44,570 nucleotides of DNA from NCBI GenBank assembly GCA_910585715.1, contig CAJUEX010000024.1, forward strand, positions 1-44,570. Reading direction: 5' to 3'. Shown in pieces: positions 8,112 through 16,373 of the stretch (positions are counted from its first letter, which is position 1; each line of letters opens with the position of its first letter). The notes below the pieces were generated by a model. That model saw nothing but the letters and a program-made list of their open reading frames with translations, was not told the DNA's origin and did no database searches. This stretch comes from an uncultured Lachnospiraceae bacterium. Lineage in GTDB: Bacteria; Bacillota; Clostridia; Lachnospirales; Lachnospiraceae. A program made the position numbers and the translations under genes.

Positions 8112-8450
8112 ATGAACAAACGAAAGATACCATTTTTGTTTTTTGTGTTTGGCGTCATACAGTGTATGATAAGAACCATGTTTATTGGAGCTATTGGACT
8201 GGTATGCGCCCTTTTGGGACTGATTATGAGAAACAGGTTGTCACAGGCGGGTATTGTGATTTCAATTTTTTGGCTGTTGATTTCCATTTTGGATGAAATC
8301 AGAATCTGCCATACAATTAAGACCACCAGTGACAATCCACAGGTAAATGAGATTTTTGACAAGCTGTTCGGCGAAGAACAGGTGATGAAGAAAACCCTTG
8401 ACGAAGCAGCAGAACGTATTATAAAAGGAGAGAAGAAAGATGAGAAGTGA
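8112..8450 (+). CDS. Small membrane protein of unknown function between leuB and ilvD
   Basis: The 112-residue protein has two hydrophobic segments (about 6-40, with a possible short break, and 46-64), followed by a charged soluble tail rich in Glu/Lys containing 'NEIFDKLFGEEQVMKKTLDEA'. The start lies two bases after the leuB stop and its 3' end overlaps the ilvD start by 11 bases, so it is almost certainly translated as part of the operon. I recognise no named family. The position suggests either a regulatory or a passenger role in branched-chain amino acid synthesis, but the sequence gives no direct clue. Confidence 0.7.
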   Translation: MNKRKIPFLFFVFGVIQCMIRTMFIGAIGLVCALLGLIMRNRLSQAGIVISIFWLLISILDEIRICHTIKTTSDNPQVNEIFDKLFGEEQVMKKTLDEAAERIIKGEKKDEK

Positions 8451-10113
8451 TTCCGTAACAAAGGGAGTGCAGCAGGCGCCCCACAGAAGCTTATTCAACG
8501 CATTAGGCTATACAGAAGAGGAAAGGCAGAGACCGTTAATCGGTATCGTAAGCTCATACAATGAAATCGTGCCGGGACATATGAATCTGGATAAAATTGT
8601 GGAAGCGGTAAAAATGGGAGTGGCAATGGCAGGGGGCACGCCGGTGGTTTTTCCGGCAATTGCCGTATGCGATGGAATTGCCATGGGACATATCGGCATG
8701 AAATATTCCCTTGTAACAAGAGATTTGATTGCAGACAGCACCGAATGCATGGCAATAGCACACGGCTTTGACGGTCTTGTAATGGTTCCCAACTGTGATA
8801 AGAACGTGCCGGGACTTTTAATGGCTGCTGCAAGAGTGAATATCCCCACCATATTTGTTTCCGGCGGCCCCATGCTGGCAGGCCGTGTAAAAGGAGAAAA
8901 GAGAAGCCTTTCTTCCATGTTTGAGGCAGTAGGAAGCGTTGCAGCCGGAACCATGACCATGGAGGATTTGGCGGAATTTGAAGAAAAGGTATGTCCTACC
9001 TGCGGCTCCTGTTCCGGTATGTATACGGCTAACTCCATGAACTGCTTAACAGAAGCTTTGGGAATGGGACTTAGGGGAAACGGCACCATTCCGGCAGTTT
9101 ACTCCGAAAGAATCCGCCTAGCAAAGCATGCGGGCATGAAAATTATGGAGCTGGTGGAAAAGGACATCAAGCCCCGTGATATTATGACGGAAAAAGCATT
9201 TTTAAATGCCCTTACCATGGATATGGCGTTGGGATGTTCCACAAATTCCATGCTTCATCTGCCGGCAATTGCTCATGAAGCAGGAGTGGAATTAAACGTG
9301 GACATTGCCAATGAATTGTCTGCAAAGACCCCGAATCTGTGTCATCTGGCGCCGGCAGGCCCCACTTACATGGAGGATTTAAATGAAGCCGGCGGCGTTT
9401 ATGCAGTGATGAAGGAGCTTACCAAAAAGAATTTATTATATACGGATTTGCTGACGGTAACCGGAAAGACCGTAGGAGAAAATATTGCAAATGCAGTGAA
9501 TAAAAATCCCGAGGTCATTCGTCCTATTGAAAATCCCTATAGTGAAACAGGCGGAATTGCCGTATTAAAAGGAAATCTTGCGCCGGATTCCGGTGTTGTA
9601 AAACGTTCCGCAGTAGTGCCGGAAATGATGGTTCATGAAGGTCCGGCAAGAGTATTTGACTGTGAGGAGGATGCTATCGAGGCAATTAAAGGCGGAAAGA
9701 TTGTGGCAGGAGATGTAGTGGTCATCCGTTATGAAGGTCCAAAGGGCGGACCGGGCATGCGTGAAATGCTCAATCCCACCTCCGCTATTGCAGGTATGGG
9801 TCTTGGATCTTGTGTAGCGCTGATTACCGACGGAAGGTTTTCCGGCGCTTCCAGAGGCGCTTCCATCGGCCATGTTTCACCGGAGGCAGCTGTAGGCGGT
9901 CCTATTGCCTTTGTAGAAGAAGGAGATATCATTTCCATCAACATTCCGGAAAACACTTTGAATGTAAAAATATCTCCGGAAGAAATGGAAAGAAGAAAAG
10001 CAAACTGGACGCCAAGGGAGCCTAAAGTAACTACCGGATATTTGAACAGATATCGTTCTCTGGTTACAAGCGGAAACAGAGGAGCAGTGCTGGAGGTTCC
10101 GGCAGAAAAGTAA
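8440..10113 (+). CDS. ilvD: Dihydroxy-acid dehydratase
   Basis: It dehydrates 2,3-dihydroxy-isovalerate and 2,3-dihydroxy-3-methylvalerate to the 2-keto acids leading to valine, isoleucine and leucine, using an iron-sulfur cluster. The 557-residue protein has the family blocks 'GHMNLDKIVEAVK', 'NCDKNVPGLLMAAAR' and 'CPTCGSCSGMYTANSMNCL' (cluster and metal Cys), 'GCSTNSMLHLPAIAHEAG', and 'GLGSCVALITDGRFSGASRG' near the C-terminus. Length is standard. AAAGGAG precedes the ATG, which lies within the end of the preceding small membrane protein gene. It is followed 79 bases later by ilvB. Confidence 0.97.
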   Translation: MRSDSVTKGVQQAPHRSLFNALGYTEEERQRPLIGIVSSYNEIVPGHMNLDKIVEAVKMGVAMAGGTPVVFPAIAVCDGIAMGHIGMKYSLVTRDLIADSTECMAIAHGFDGLVMVPNCDKNVPGLLMAAARVNIPTIFVSGGPMLAGRVKGEKRSLSSMFEAVGSVAAGTMTMEDLAEFEEKVCPTCGSCSGMYTANSMNCLTEALGMGLRGNGTIPAVYSERIRLAKHAGMKIMELVEKDIKPRDIMTEKAFLNALTMDMALGCSTNSMLHLPAIAHEAGVELNVDIANELSAKTPNLCHLAPAGPTYMEDLNEAGGVYAVMKELTKKNLLYTDLLTVTGKTVGENIANAVNKNPEVIRPIENPYSETGGIAVLKGNLAPDSGVVKRSAVVPEMMVHEGPARVFDCEEDAIEAIKGGKIVAGDVVVIRYEGPKGGPGMREMLNPTSAIAGMGLGSCVALITDGRFSGASRGASIGHVSPEAAVGGPIAFVEEGDIISINIPENTLNVKISPEEMERRKANWTPREPKVTTGYLNRYRSLVTSGNRGAVLEVPAEK

Positions 10114-10192
10114 ACCCGGGACAGGAACTGTTGGCGTAACAGCATTGTTGGAATTGCGGAAAATGCAGATACAGAAGGGATGATTATAAAAC

Positions 10193-11881
10193 ATGCAGTT
10201 GACAGGTGCGGAAATTGTAATAGAGTGCTTAAAGGAACAGGGCGTGGATACGGTATTCGGCTATCCGGGCGGCACGATTTTAAATGTATACGATGCTTTA
10301 TATAAACATCAGGATGAAATTACACATATATTGACATCTCATGAACAGGGCGCTTCCCATGCGGCGGATGGCTATGCAAGGGCTACGGGAAAGGTAGGCG
10401 TCTGCCTTGCCACAAGCGGTCCGGGTGCCACTAATCTGGTAACGGGTATTGCAACCGCTTATATGGATTCCATTCCCATGGTTGCTATTACGGCTAATGT
10501 AAATCTGCCCCTGCTTGGAAAAGATACCTTTCAGGAGGTAGACATTGCAGGAGTTACCATGCCTATTACAAAGCACAATTACATTGTAAAGGATGTAACA
10601 GTGCTGGCGGATACGTTAAGAAAGGCATTCCATATTGCCAGAAGCGGCAGGCCCGGCCCTGTTTTAGTGGATATTACAAAGGATGTAACGGCAAATCTTT
10701 GTGAATATGAGCCGAAGAAGCCGGTGGAAATGGAGCGAATCAATAAGTTTACACCGGAAGAAGTGGAGCAGGTGCTTTCTTTTATCCGGGAAGCTAAAAA
10801 GCCCTTTATATACTTAGGCGGAGGCGCCATTCATTCAGGAGCTTCCAAAGAGGTCAGAACCTTTGCAAAGCTGGCAGACTGTCCGGTATGCGATACCCTT
10901 ATGGGAAAAGGGGCTTTTGACGGAAAAGATGAGCTGTATACAGGCATGATTGGCATGCATGGAACAAAGGCTTCCAATTTGGGCGTGGCAAAATGTGACC
11001 TGCTCATTGCCCTTGGAGCCAGATTTTCCGACCGGGTAACGGGAAATCCAAATAAGTTTGCGGAAAACGCTAAAATCATACAGATTGACATTGATGCGGC
11101 GGAAGTTAATAAAAATATTAAAACAGATGCTTCCCTTATAGGGGATTTAAAGGATGTGCTTTCAGAAATCAACCAGAGGCTGGAGCAGCAGGATCATAAA
11201 GAATGGACGGATTACATTAAGGGCTTAAAGGAGCAGTTCCCGTTAAAATACGAGGATGAGGGGCTTACCTGTCCTTATGTAATTGAGCAGCTTGATATTG
11301 CAACAGAAGGAAAGGCGATTATTACTACCGATGTGGGACAGCATCAGATGTGGGCTTCCCAGTTTTATAAATATACGGAGCCAAGAACCTTTATTTCCTC
11401 CGGCGGGCTGGGCACTATGGGCTACGGTCTGGGGGCATGTATCGGCGCAAAGGTGGGAAGGCCGGAAAAAATCTGCGTGAATATCGGCGGAGACGGCTGT
11501 TTCCGTATGAATATGAATGAGCTTGCAACGGCAAGCCGCTACAACATCCCCATTATCCAGATTATCATCAACAATCAGGTGCTGGGCATGGTAAGACAGT
11601 GGCAGACCTTATTTTACGGGAAAAGATATTCCCAGACCGTTCTTACGGATAAGGTGGATTATTGCAAGGTGGCGGAAGGCTTAGGATGTATGGCATTTCG
11701 CGTTACCAAAAAGGAAGAAGTGCTTCCGACTATACAAAAGGCAATGGAATGTAAGGAGCCGGTTGTAATCGAATGCATGATTCAAAGTGATGACAAGGTA
11801 TTTCCGATGGTTTCTCCGGGAGCGCCCATAGAGGAAGTGTTTGACGGAGATGATTTAAAAAAGAAGCCGTTAGGGCAATAA
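10193..11881 (+). CDS. ilvB: Acetolactate synthase, large (catalytic) subunit
   Basis: It condenses pyruvate with pyruvate or 2-ketobutyrate to acetohydroxy acids, using thiamine diphosphate, Mg2+ and FAD. The 562-residue protein has the N-terminal TPP domain with 'GYPGGTILNVYDAL' and catalytic Glu in 'TSHEQGASHAADGYARATG', a central FAD domain, and the C-terminal TPP motif 'GDGCFRMNMNELATASRYNI' followed by 'NNQVLGMVRQWQTLFYGKRY', the biosynthetic AHAS signature. Length is normal. The regulatory small subunit gene (ilvN/ilvH) is not adjacent: the next gene is an unrelated L,D-transpeptidase. Feedback control by valine would need a small subunit encoded elsewhere. Confidence 0.95.
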   Translation: MQLTGAEIVIECLKEQGVDTVFGYPGGTILNVYDALYKHQDEITHILTSHEQGASHAADGYARATGKVGVCLATSGPGATNLVTGIATAYMDSIPMVAITANVNLPLLGKDTFQEVDIAGVTMPITKHNYIVKDVTVLADTLRKAFHIARSGRPGPVLVDITKDVTANLCEYEPKKPVEMERINKFTPEEVEQVLSFIREAKKPFIYLGGGAIHSGASKEVRTFAKLADCPVCDTLMGKGAFDGKDELYTGMIGMHGTKASNLGVAKCDLLIALGARFSDRVTGNPNKFAENAKIIQIDIDAAEVNKNIKTDASLIGDLKDVLSEINQRLEQQDHKEWTDYIKGLKEQFPLKYEDEGLTCPYVIEQLDIATEGKAIITTDVGQHQMWASQFYKYTEPRTFISSGGLGTMGYGLGACIGAKVGRPEKICVNIGGDGCFRMNMNELATASRYNIPIIQIIINNQVLGMVRQWQTLFYGKRYSQTVLTDKVDYCKVAEGLGCMAFRVTKKEEVLPTIQKAMECKEPVVIECMIQSDDKVFPMVSPGAPIEEVFDGDDLKKKPLGQ

Positions 11882-11952
11882 GAAAATAGTTACCATATTT
11901 TCAGACAAACAGCAATATACTTTAGAGATGAAATGGGAATTCAGATAGAAAC

Positions 11953-13359
11953 ATGAAGAAAAGGCTGAAACTTATACTATTTATTTTTTGCATAACACCT
12001 ATCATAATGTTTGGATTAATTTACATAGGGCTGACTGCATATTATGCAGACAGCTTTATGTTTGGCGTTTTCATAAACGGCGTGTATGCCACCGGAAAGA
12101 CTCCGGAGGAAATCAATGAAAAGCTGTTGGAACGGGAAAAAGAAGAGCCTCTTATTATTGAAGATAAGTTTGATGAATCCATTACCTTTCCATTGGAACA
12201 GATTGACTATCAGATAACCTATCTGCCCGGACTAAAGAAAATTCATCATAAGCAGAACCCTTTTCTCTGGTTTAAGGGGCTATCCGGCGAGTATGCTAAT
12301 TATTCCGTAGAGCCGGAAGGAATATTTGATGAAGAAAAGCTGAAGAAGAAGCTGTTTGAAACCTCTTTTATCAAAACAGCCGGCGACAAGAGTAAAATTA
12401 AGGTGGAAATAGAAAAAACAACAGAGGGCTATCAGCTTATCGATACGACCAAAAACCTGCTGAATAAGGAACGGGCTTTGGATGCGGTTTCAGAGGTTTT
12501 GCAAAAAGGCGGAAGTCATATTAATCTGAAAGAAAAAGAGTGCTATGATGAGGTGGAATTTACCGGGGATATGAAAGAGACTCTGGCTCTCTGGGAAAAA
12601 ATAGAACGGTTCCAGTCGGGGAAAATTACTTACCAGATGGAAGACGGACGGGAAGAAATTGTGGATGCGTCCATAACAAGCGATTGGATTCTTATGGATG
12701 AAGAAGGAGAATTTGCTTTTGATGAGAATGGAGAGCTTCAGTTAGATGAAAAGAAGCTGAAGGAATTTGTAGAGGAGTTTTGCAGTAAATACGATACCAC
12801 AAAAAAAGACAGAGAGTTTCGTGCAACAAGAGGGGATATCGTTACCGTTCCGGCAGGAACATATGGCAATAAGATTGACAAAAAGGCAGAGACGGAGTAT
12901 CTTTTAGAAGCATTTGCCTCCAAGAAAGTGGAGGTGCGCACTCCCGTTTATTCCCAGAAAGCATGGGGAGAAGGGGAGGATGACATTGGAGATACTTATA
13001 TCGAGGTGGATTTGTCGGAACAGAAGCTGTATTATTATGTGCAGGGACGGCAGGTTCTGTCCGCATCCGTGGTAACCGGCTGTACGGGGAAAGGAAACGG
13101 CACCCCGGCAAGAGCATGCTACATATATTTCAAGCAGAGAAACCGGGTGCTGCGTGGAGAAGATTATCAGACTCCCGTAGACTTCTGGATGGCGGTTTAT
13201 GGGAATATCGGAATCCATGATGCTAAATGGAGAGGAAAGTTTGGAGGAACCATTTACAAGCATAACGGTTCCCACGGCTGTATTAACACTCCCTATAAGG
13301 AAGTTCAAAAGCTCTATAGCATGGCGGAAGAAGGCACGCCTGTGATGATTTTTTATTAA
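11953..13359 (+). CDS. L,D-transpeptidase with YkuD catalytic domain and peptidoglycan-binding-like region
   Basis: The 468-residue protein has a single N-terminal membrane anchor (about 6-30). An extracellular region of about 300 residues follows, with the pattern of the PG_binding_4 modules often found before YkuD domains. The C-terminal YkuD domain (about 345-468) begins 'DTYIEVDLSEQKLYYYVQG' and contains the catalytic signature 'HNGSHGCINTPY' with Cys in the SHGCIN core. Such enzymes make 3-3 cross-links in peptidoglycan or attach groups to it, outside the membrane, and resist most penicillins. It starts 72 bases after ilvB with a weak ribosome site; no terminator separates them. Confidence 0.9.
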   Translation: MKKRLKLILFIFCITPIIMFGLIYIGLTAYYADSFMFGVFINGVYATGKTPEEINEKLLEREKEEPLIIEDKFDESITFPLEQIDYQITYLPGLKKIHHKQNPFLWFKGLSGEYANYSVEPEGIFDEEKLKKKLFETSFIKTAGDKSKIKVEIEKTTEGYQLIDTTKNLLNKERALDAVSEVLQKGGSHINLKEKECYDEVEFTGDMKETLALWEKIERFQSGKITYQMEDGREEIVDASITSDWILMDEEGEFAFDENGELQLDEKKLKEFVEEFCSKYDTTKKDREFRATRGDIVTVPAGTYGNKIDKKAETEYLLEAFASKKVEVRTPVYSQKAWGEGEDDIGDTYIEVDLSEQKLYYYVQGRQVLSASVVTGCTGKGNGTPARACYIYFKQRNRVLRGEDYQTPVDFWMAVYGNIGIHDAKWRGKFGGTIYKHNGSHGCINTPYKEVQKLYSMAEEGTPVMIFY

Positions 13360-13363
13360 AAGG

Positions 13364-13392
13364 TTGACTTGTTTTGTAAGACTATGTAAAAT
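13364..13392 (+). promoter_or_regulatory. Promoter for serC-serA
   Basis: TTGACT (13364-13369), 17 bp and TAAAAT (13387-13392) begin a leader of about 185 bases before serC. The leader contains palindromic repeat copy A, so the element would be present in the serC mRNA. Confidence 0.55.
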
Positions 13393-13451
13393 ATAGGTTA
13401 TGTTTTATAGGGAAAAGTGCTAAACTGAAAATCCAATATAGAATAGGAAGT

Positions 13452-13549
13452 TAATTGTGAAACAGAAGTACTGGCGGGCATAAATGCCCTGCTTGTAATA
13501 TTGTTTATATTGCAAGGCGGAATTGTGGCTGCAGGGTGTTTTGCAATTG
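13452..13549. repeat. Palindromic leader repeat, copy A
   Basis: Ends AATTGTGAAAC (left) and GTTTTGCAATT (right) form the outer inverted repeat. Inside are CCCTGC (13487-13492)/GCAGGG (13531-13536) and a CTTGTAATA/TATTGCAAG hairpin. Relative to copy B it carries about 23 extra bases on the left, including the perfect palindrome GGGCATAAATGCCC (13477-13490). It shares the 17 bases GCTTGTAATATTGTTTA and then CAAGGCGGAA with copy C. It ends about 20 bases before the serC ribosome site. Confidence 0.7.
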
Positions 13550-13585
13550 ACCGAATACAGGAAAAGGAAAGAGGAGGAGAAAAAA

Positions 13586-14668
13586 GTGTCCAGAGTGTAC
13601 AACTTTTCAGCAGGTCCCGCAGTTTTGCCTGAGGAAGTATTAAAAGAAGCTGCAGATGAAATGTTAGATTATAAGGGAACCGGCATGTCCGTTATGGAAA
13701 TGAGCCACCGTTCCAAGGCTTATGATACCATTATCAAAGAGGCGGAGGCCGATTTAAGAGAGATAATGAATATACCGGATAATTATAAGGTATTATTTTT
13801 ACAGGGCGGCGCCAGCCAGCAGTTTGCCATGATTCCCATGAACCTTATGAAAAACAAGGTGGCTGATTATATCGTAACAGGCCAGTGGGCAAAAAAAGCA
13901 TTTCAGGAGGCTTCCATTTACGGAAAGGCAAATAAGATTGCTTCCAGCGAGGATGAGACCTTTTCTTACATACCGGACTGTTCTGATTTGCCTGTTTCAG
14001 AGGATGCGGACTATGTTTACATATGTGAAAACAATACTATTTACGGGACCAAGTTCCACACCCTGCCAAATACAAAAGGCAAAACACTGGTATCCGATGT
14101 TTCCTCCTGCTTTTTGTCAGAGCCTGTGGATGTAACAAAATACGGAATCATTTACGGTGGCGTCCAAAAAAATATCGGTCCTGCAGGAGTGGTAATCGTT
14201 ATTATCCGTGAGGATTTGATTACGGAAGATACACTGCCCGGCACGCCTACCATGTTAAAATACAAAACCCATGCGGATAATGATTCTTTGTACAATACGC
14301 CTCCTGCATACGGCATTTACATTTGCGGCAAGGTGTTCAAATGGATTAAGAAGCAGGGCGGCCTGGAAGCCATGAAGGAGCATAATGAGAAAAAAGCCGC
14401 TATTTTATACAACTTCTTAGATGAAAGCAAGCTGTTTAAAGGTACGGTAAGAAAAGAAGACCGTTCCCTGATGAATGTTCCTTTTGTAACTGGAGATGCA
14501 GAGCTTGATGCAAAATTTGTTAAAGAGGCAAAGGAAGCAGGCTTTGAGAATTTAAAGGGCCACAGAACTGTCGGCGGCATGCGTGCCAGCATTTATAATG
14601 CAATGCCGATAGAAGGCGTGGAAAAACTGGTAGAGTTTATGAAGAAGTTTGAGGCGGAAAACTGCTAA
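13586..14668 (+). CDS. serC: Phosphoserine aminotransferase
   Basis: This PLP enzyme converts 3-phosphohydroxypyruvate and glutamate to 3-phosphoserine, the second step of serine synthesis; the family can also act in pyridoxal phosphate synthesis. The start is the GTG at 13586: it follows GAGGAGG at ideal spacing and gives 'SRVYNFSAGPAVLPEEVL', the conserved SerC N-terminus, and 360 residues, the family length. An upstream in-frame TTG would run through the palindromic repeat and is rejected. Visible motifs are 'SHRSKAYDTIIKEAEADLR', 'LFLQGGASQQFAMIPMNL' and the PLP-binding Lys (about 195) in 'GGVQKNIGPAG'. serA follows after a 187-base purine-rich gap. Confidence 0.96.
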   Translation: MSRVYNFSAGPAVLPEEVLKEAADEMLDYKGTGMSVMEMSHRSKAYDTIIKEAEADLREIMNIPDNYKVLFLQGGASQQFAMIPMNLMKNKVADYIVTGQWAKKAFQEASIYGKANKIASSEDETFSYIPDCSDLPVSEDADYVYICENNTIYGTKFHTLPNTKGKTLVSDVSSCFLSEPVDVTKYGIIYGGVQKNIGPAGVVIVIIREDLITEDTLPGTPTMLKYKTHADNDSLYNTPPAYGIYICGKVFKWIKKQGGLEAMKEHNEKKAAILYNFLDESKLFKGTVRKEDRSLMNVPFVTGDAELDAKFVKEAKEAGFENLKGHRTVGGMRASIYNAMPIEGVEKLVEFMKKFEAENC

Positions 14669-14855
14669 AGGATATTAACAGCGGAAGCAGGATGAAAAGA
14701 AAAAACAAACTCAAATACAAAATGAAAAAAGGAAATTAAACAAAGAGAAATAAAAAAATCCATATTAAAAAGATATTGGCAGGAAATAGAAAGAAAAAGA
14801 AACTGAAACAATGAAAAAGATATAGAAACAGAAAGAGTTAGAAAGAAGGAAGAAC

Positions 14856-16019
14856 ATGTTTAAGTATTATTGCTTAAATCCAATTGCCAAAGTGGGACTG
14901 GATAAATTCAGGGCAGATTTTGAAAAAACAGAGGATGTGAATGAAGCGGAAGGCATTTTAGTCCGCAGCGCTTCCATGCACGATATGGAATTATCCGATA
15001 AGCTTCTGACTGTTGCAAGGGCAGGGGCGGGCGTGAACAACATTCCATTGGAGGAATGCGCCAAAAAAGGAATTGTTGTATTCAATACGCCGGGAGCAAA
15101 TGCCAACGGCGTAAAGGAAATGGTCATTGCAGGCATGCTGCTGGCTTCCCGTGATATTGTTGGGGGCATCAACTGGGTGGAATCCGCAAAAGACGATGAG
15201 AACATTGCAAAGGCAACGGAAAAAGAGAAAAAGAAATTTGCAGGAACGGAAATTCAGGACAAAAAGCTTGGCATTATCGGTTTGGGAGCCATTGGCGTAA
15301 AGGTTGCCAACGTGGCAAAGCATCTGGGAATGGAAGTGTACGGATACGACCCTTACGTTTCCGTAGATGCAGCATGGAACTTAAGCAGGGACGTAAAGCA
15401 TGTGTTAAACGTGGAAGAAATCTATGAAACCTGCGATATCATCACCATTCATGTTCCCCTTTTGGACAGCACAAAAGGCATGCTGAACAAAGAGGCTATC
15501 GAAAAGATGAAGGACGGCGTTATCATCCTGAATTTTGCAAGGGATTTACTTGCAAATGAAGAAGATATACTGGAAGGAATCAAACAGGGCAAAATCCGCA
15601 AATATGTGACCGATTTCCCCAATACCACCACAGCAGGAAAAGAAGGCTGTATTGTAATTCCTCATTTAGGGGCTTCTACCGAAGAATCCGAAGACAACTG
15701 TGCGAAAATGGCAGTAAAGGAAATGATGGATTATCTGGAAAACGGAAATATTAAAAACAGCGTAAACTATCCGAATGTGGATATGGGCGTGTGCAGCCAG
15801 GCAAGCCGTATTGGAATCTTCCATGAAAATAAAGCCAACATGATAACAAAGTTTACCGGAAATTTCGGTGAGTTGGATATTAACATTACCGACATGGCAA
15901 ACAAGTCAAAAGGTACGGTAGCATACACCATGCTGGATTTGGAAACTCCTGTAACAGAGGAAATCGTGAAAAAGCTTTCGGAAATTCCGGGGGTGTTCAG
16001 AGTCAGGGTTATTAAATAA
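14856..16019 (+). CDS. serA: D-3-phosphoglycerate dehydrogenase, short ACT-domain type
   Basis: It oxidises 3-phosphoglycerate to 3-phosphohydroxypyruvate with NAD+, the first committed step of serine synthesis. The 387-residue protein has an N-terminal substrate domain ('VRSASMHD', 'VARAGAGVNNIPLEECAKKG'), a Rossmann NAD domain with 'GIIGLGAIGVKVANVAKHLG' near residue 140, an active-site Arg in 'NFARDLL', and the catalytic His in 'PHLGASTEESEDNC' near residue 270. A C-terminal ACT-like domain (about 315-387) suggests allosteric control by serine. Pairing with serC supports the assignment over other 2-hydroxyacid dehydrogenases. An AAGGAAG ribosome site precedes the ATG, and a terminator follows the stop. 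Confidence 0.93.
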   Translation: MFKYYCLNPIAKVGLDKFRADFEKTEDVNEAEGILVRSASMHDMELSDKLLTVARAGAGVNNIPLEECAKKGIVVFNTPGANANGVKEMVIAGMLLASRDIVGGINWVESAKDDENIAKATEKEKKKFAGTEIQDKKLGIIGLGAIGVKVANVAKHLGMEVYGYDPYVSVDAAWNLSRDVKHVLNVEEIYETCDIITIHVPLLDSTKGMLNKEAIEKMKDGVIILNFARDLLANEEDILEGIKQGKIRKYVTDFPNTTTAGKEGCIVIPHLGASTEESEDNCAKMAVKEMMDYLENGNIKNSVNYPNVDMGVCSQASRIGIFHENKANMITKFTGNFGELDINITDMANKSKGTVAYTMLDLETPVTEEIVKKLSEIPGVFRVRVIK

Positions 16020-16036
16020 ATAAAAGAACAAATAAG

Positions 16037-16069
16037 AAAGCCTTCTGCACAGATGCAGGGGCTTTTTTG
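16037..16069 (+). terminator. Intrinsic terminator after serA
   Basis: AAGCC-TTCTGCA / TGCAGGGGCTT stem with loop CAGA and a T-run. It ends the serC-serA unit just before the long palindrome. Confidence 0.85.
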
Positions 16070-16070
16070 C

Positions 16071-16267
16071 AGCAGTTCGGCCAACAGGCACGGGGCAGGC
16101 TCTGGACTAAAAATGTTTCTACGTCGCCACACTTTCGCTCTTATAAAAACGCAGCAGTGCTAAGCTCGAAAGAACTTCGCTAAGCGCTGGCGTTTTTATA
16201 AGGGCTCCTTGAGAAATCATTTTCAGTCCAGAGCCTGCCCCCGTGCCTGTTGAGGGAACTGTTGGCC
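16071..16267. repeat. Long palindromic element of about 190 bp
   Basis: The outer arms, about 16072-16115 and 16219-16262, are inverted repeats: left CAGGCACGGGGCAGGCTCTG pairs with right CAGAGCCTGCCCCCGTGCCTG, differing by one extra C in the right arm, and similarity continues outward (GTTCGGCCAACAGG against CCTGTTGAGGGAAC). An inner inverted repeat CTTATAAAAACGC (16140-16152) / GCGTTTTTATAAG (16190-16202) lies inside, with further partial pairing (GCTAAGC region) toward the centre. No ORF of note is inside. It could be a non-autonomous mobile element (MITE-like) or a dispersed intergenic palindrome; no flanking target duplication is obvious. Confidence 0.75.
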
Positions 16268-16305
16268 AAACTGTTATGTGAACAAAAAAACAAACCTATA
16301 AAATA

Positions 16306-16334
16306 ATGACAATTTCCCCAAAAAATGCTATACT
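16306..16334 (+). promoter_or_regulatory. Promoter for ftsK
   Basis: ATGACA (16306-16311), 17 bp and TATACT (16329-16334), with TGC immediately before the -10 box (extended -10). It is 40 bp upstream of the ftsK ATG. The 354-bp gap 16020-16373 thus contains a terminator, the long palindrome and this promoter. Confidence 0.6.
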
Positions 16335-16373
16335 TGTAAAAGTGCATTATTTTTTGAACGGAGTGACTTTATT

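Noticed and set aside
10114..10150. GGAACTGTTGGC shared with the right edge of the long palindrome (16255-16267)
   Set aside because: About 12 bases without the rest of the arm; it may be chance, so it was not counted as a second copy.
13523..13585. Upstream in-frame start for serC
   Set aside because: The extra 21 codons come from palindromic repeat copy A; the GTG at 13586 has the ribosome site and gives the conserved SerC N-terminus.
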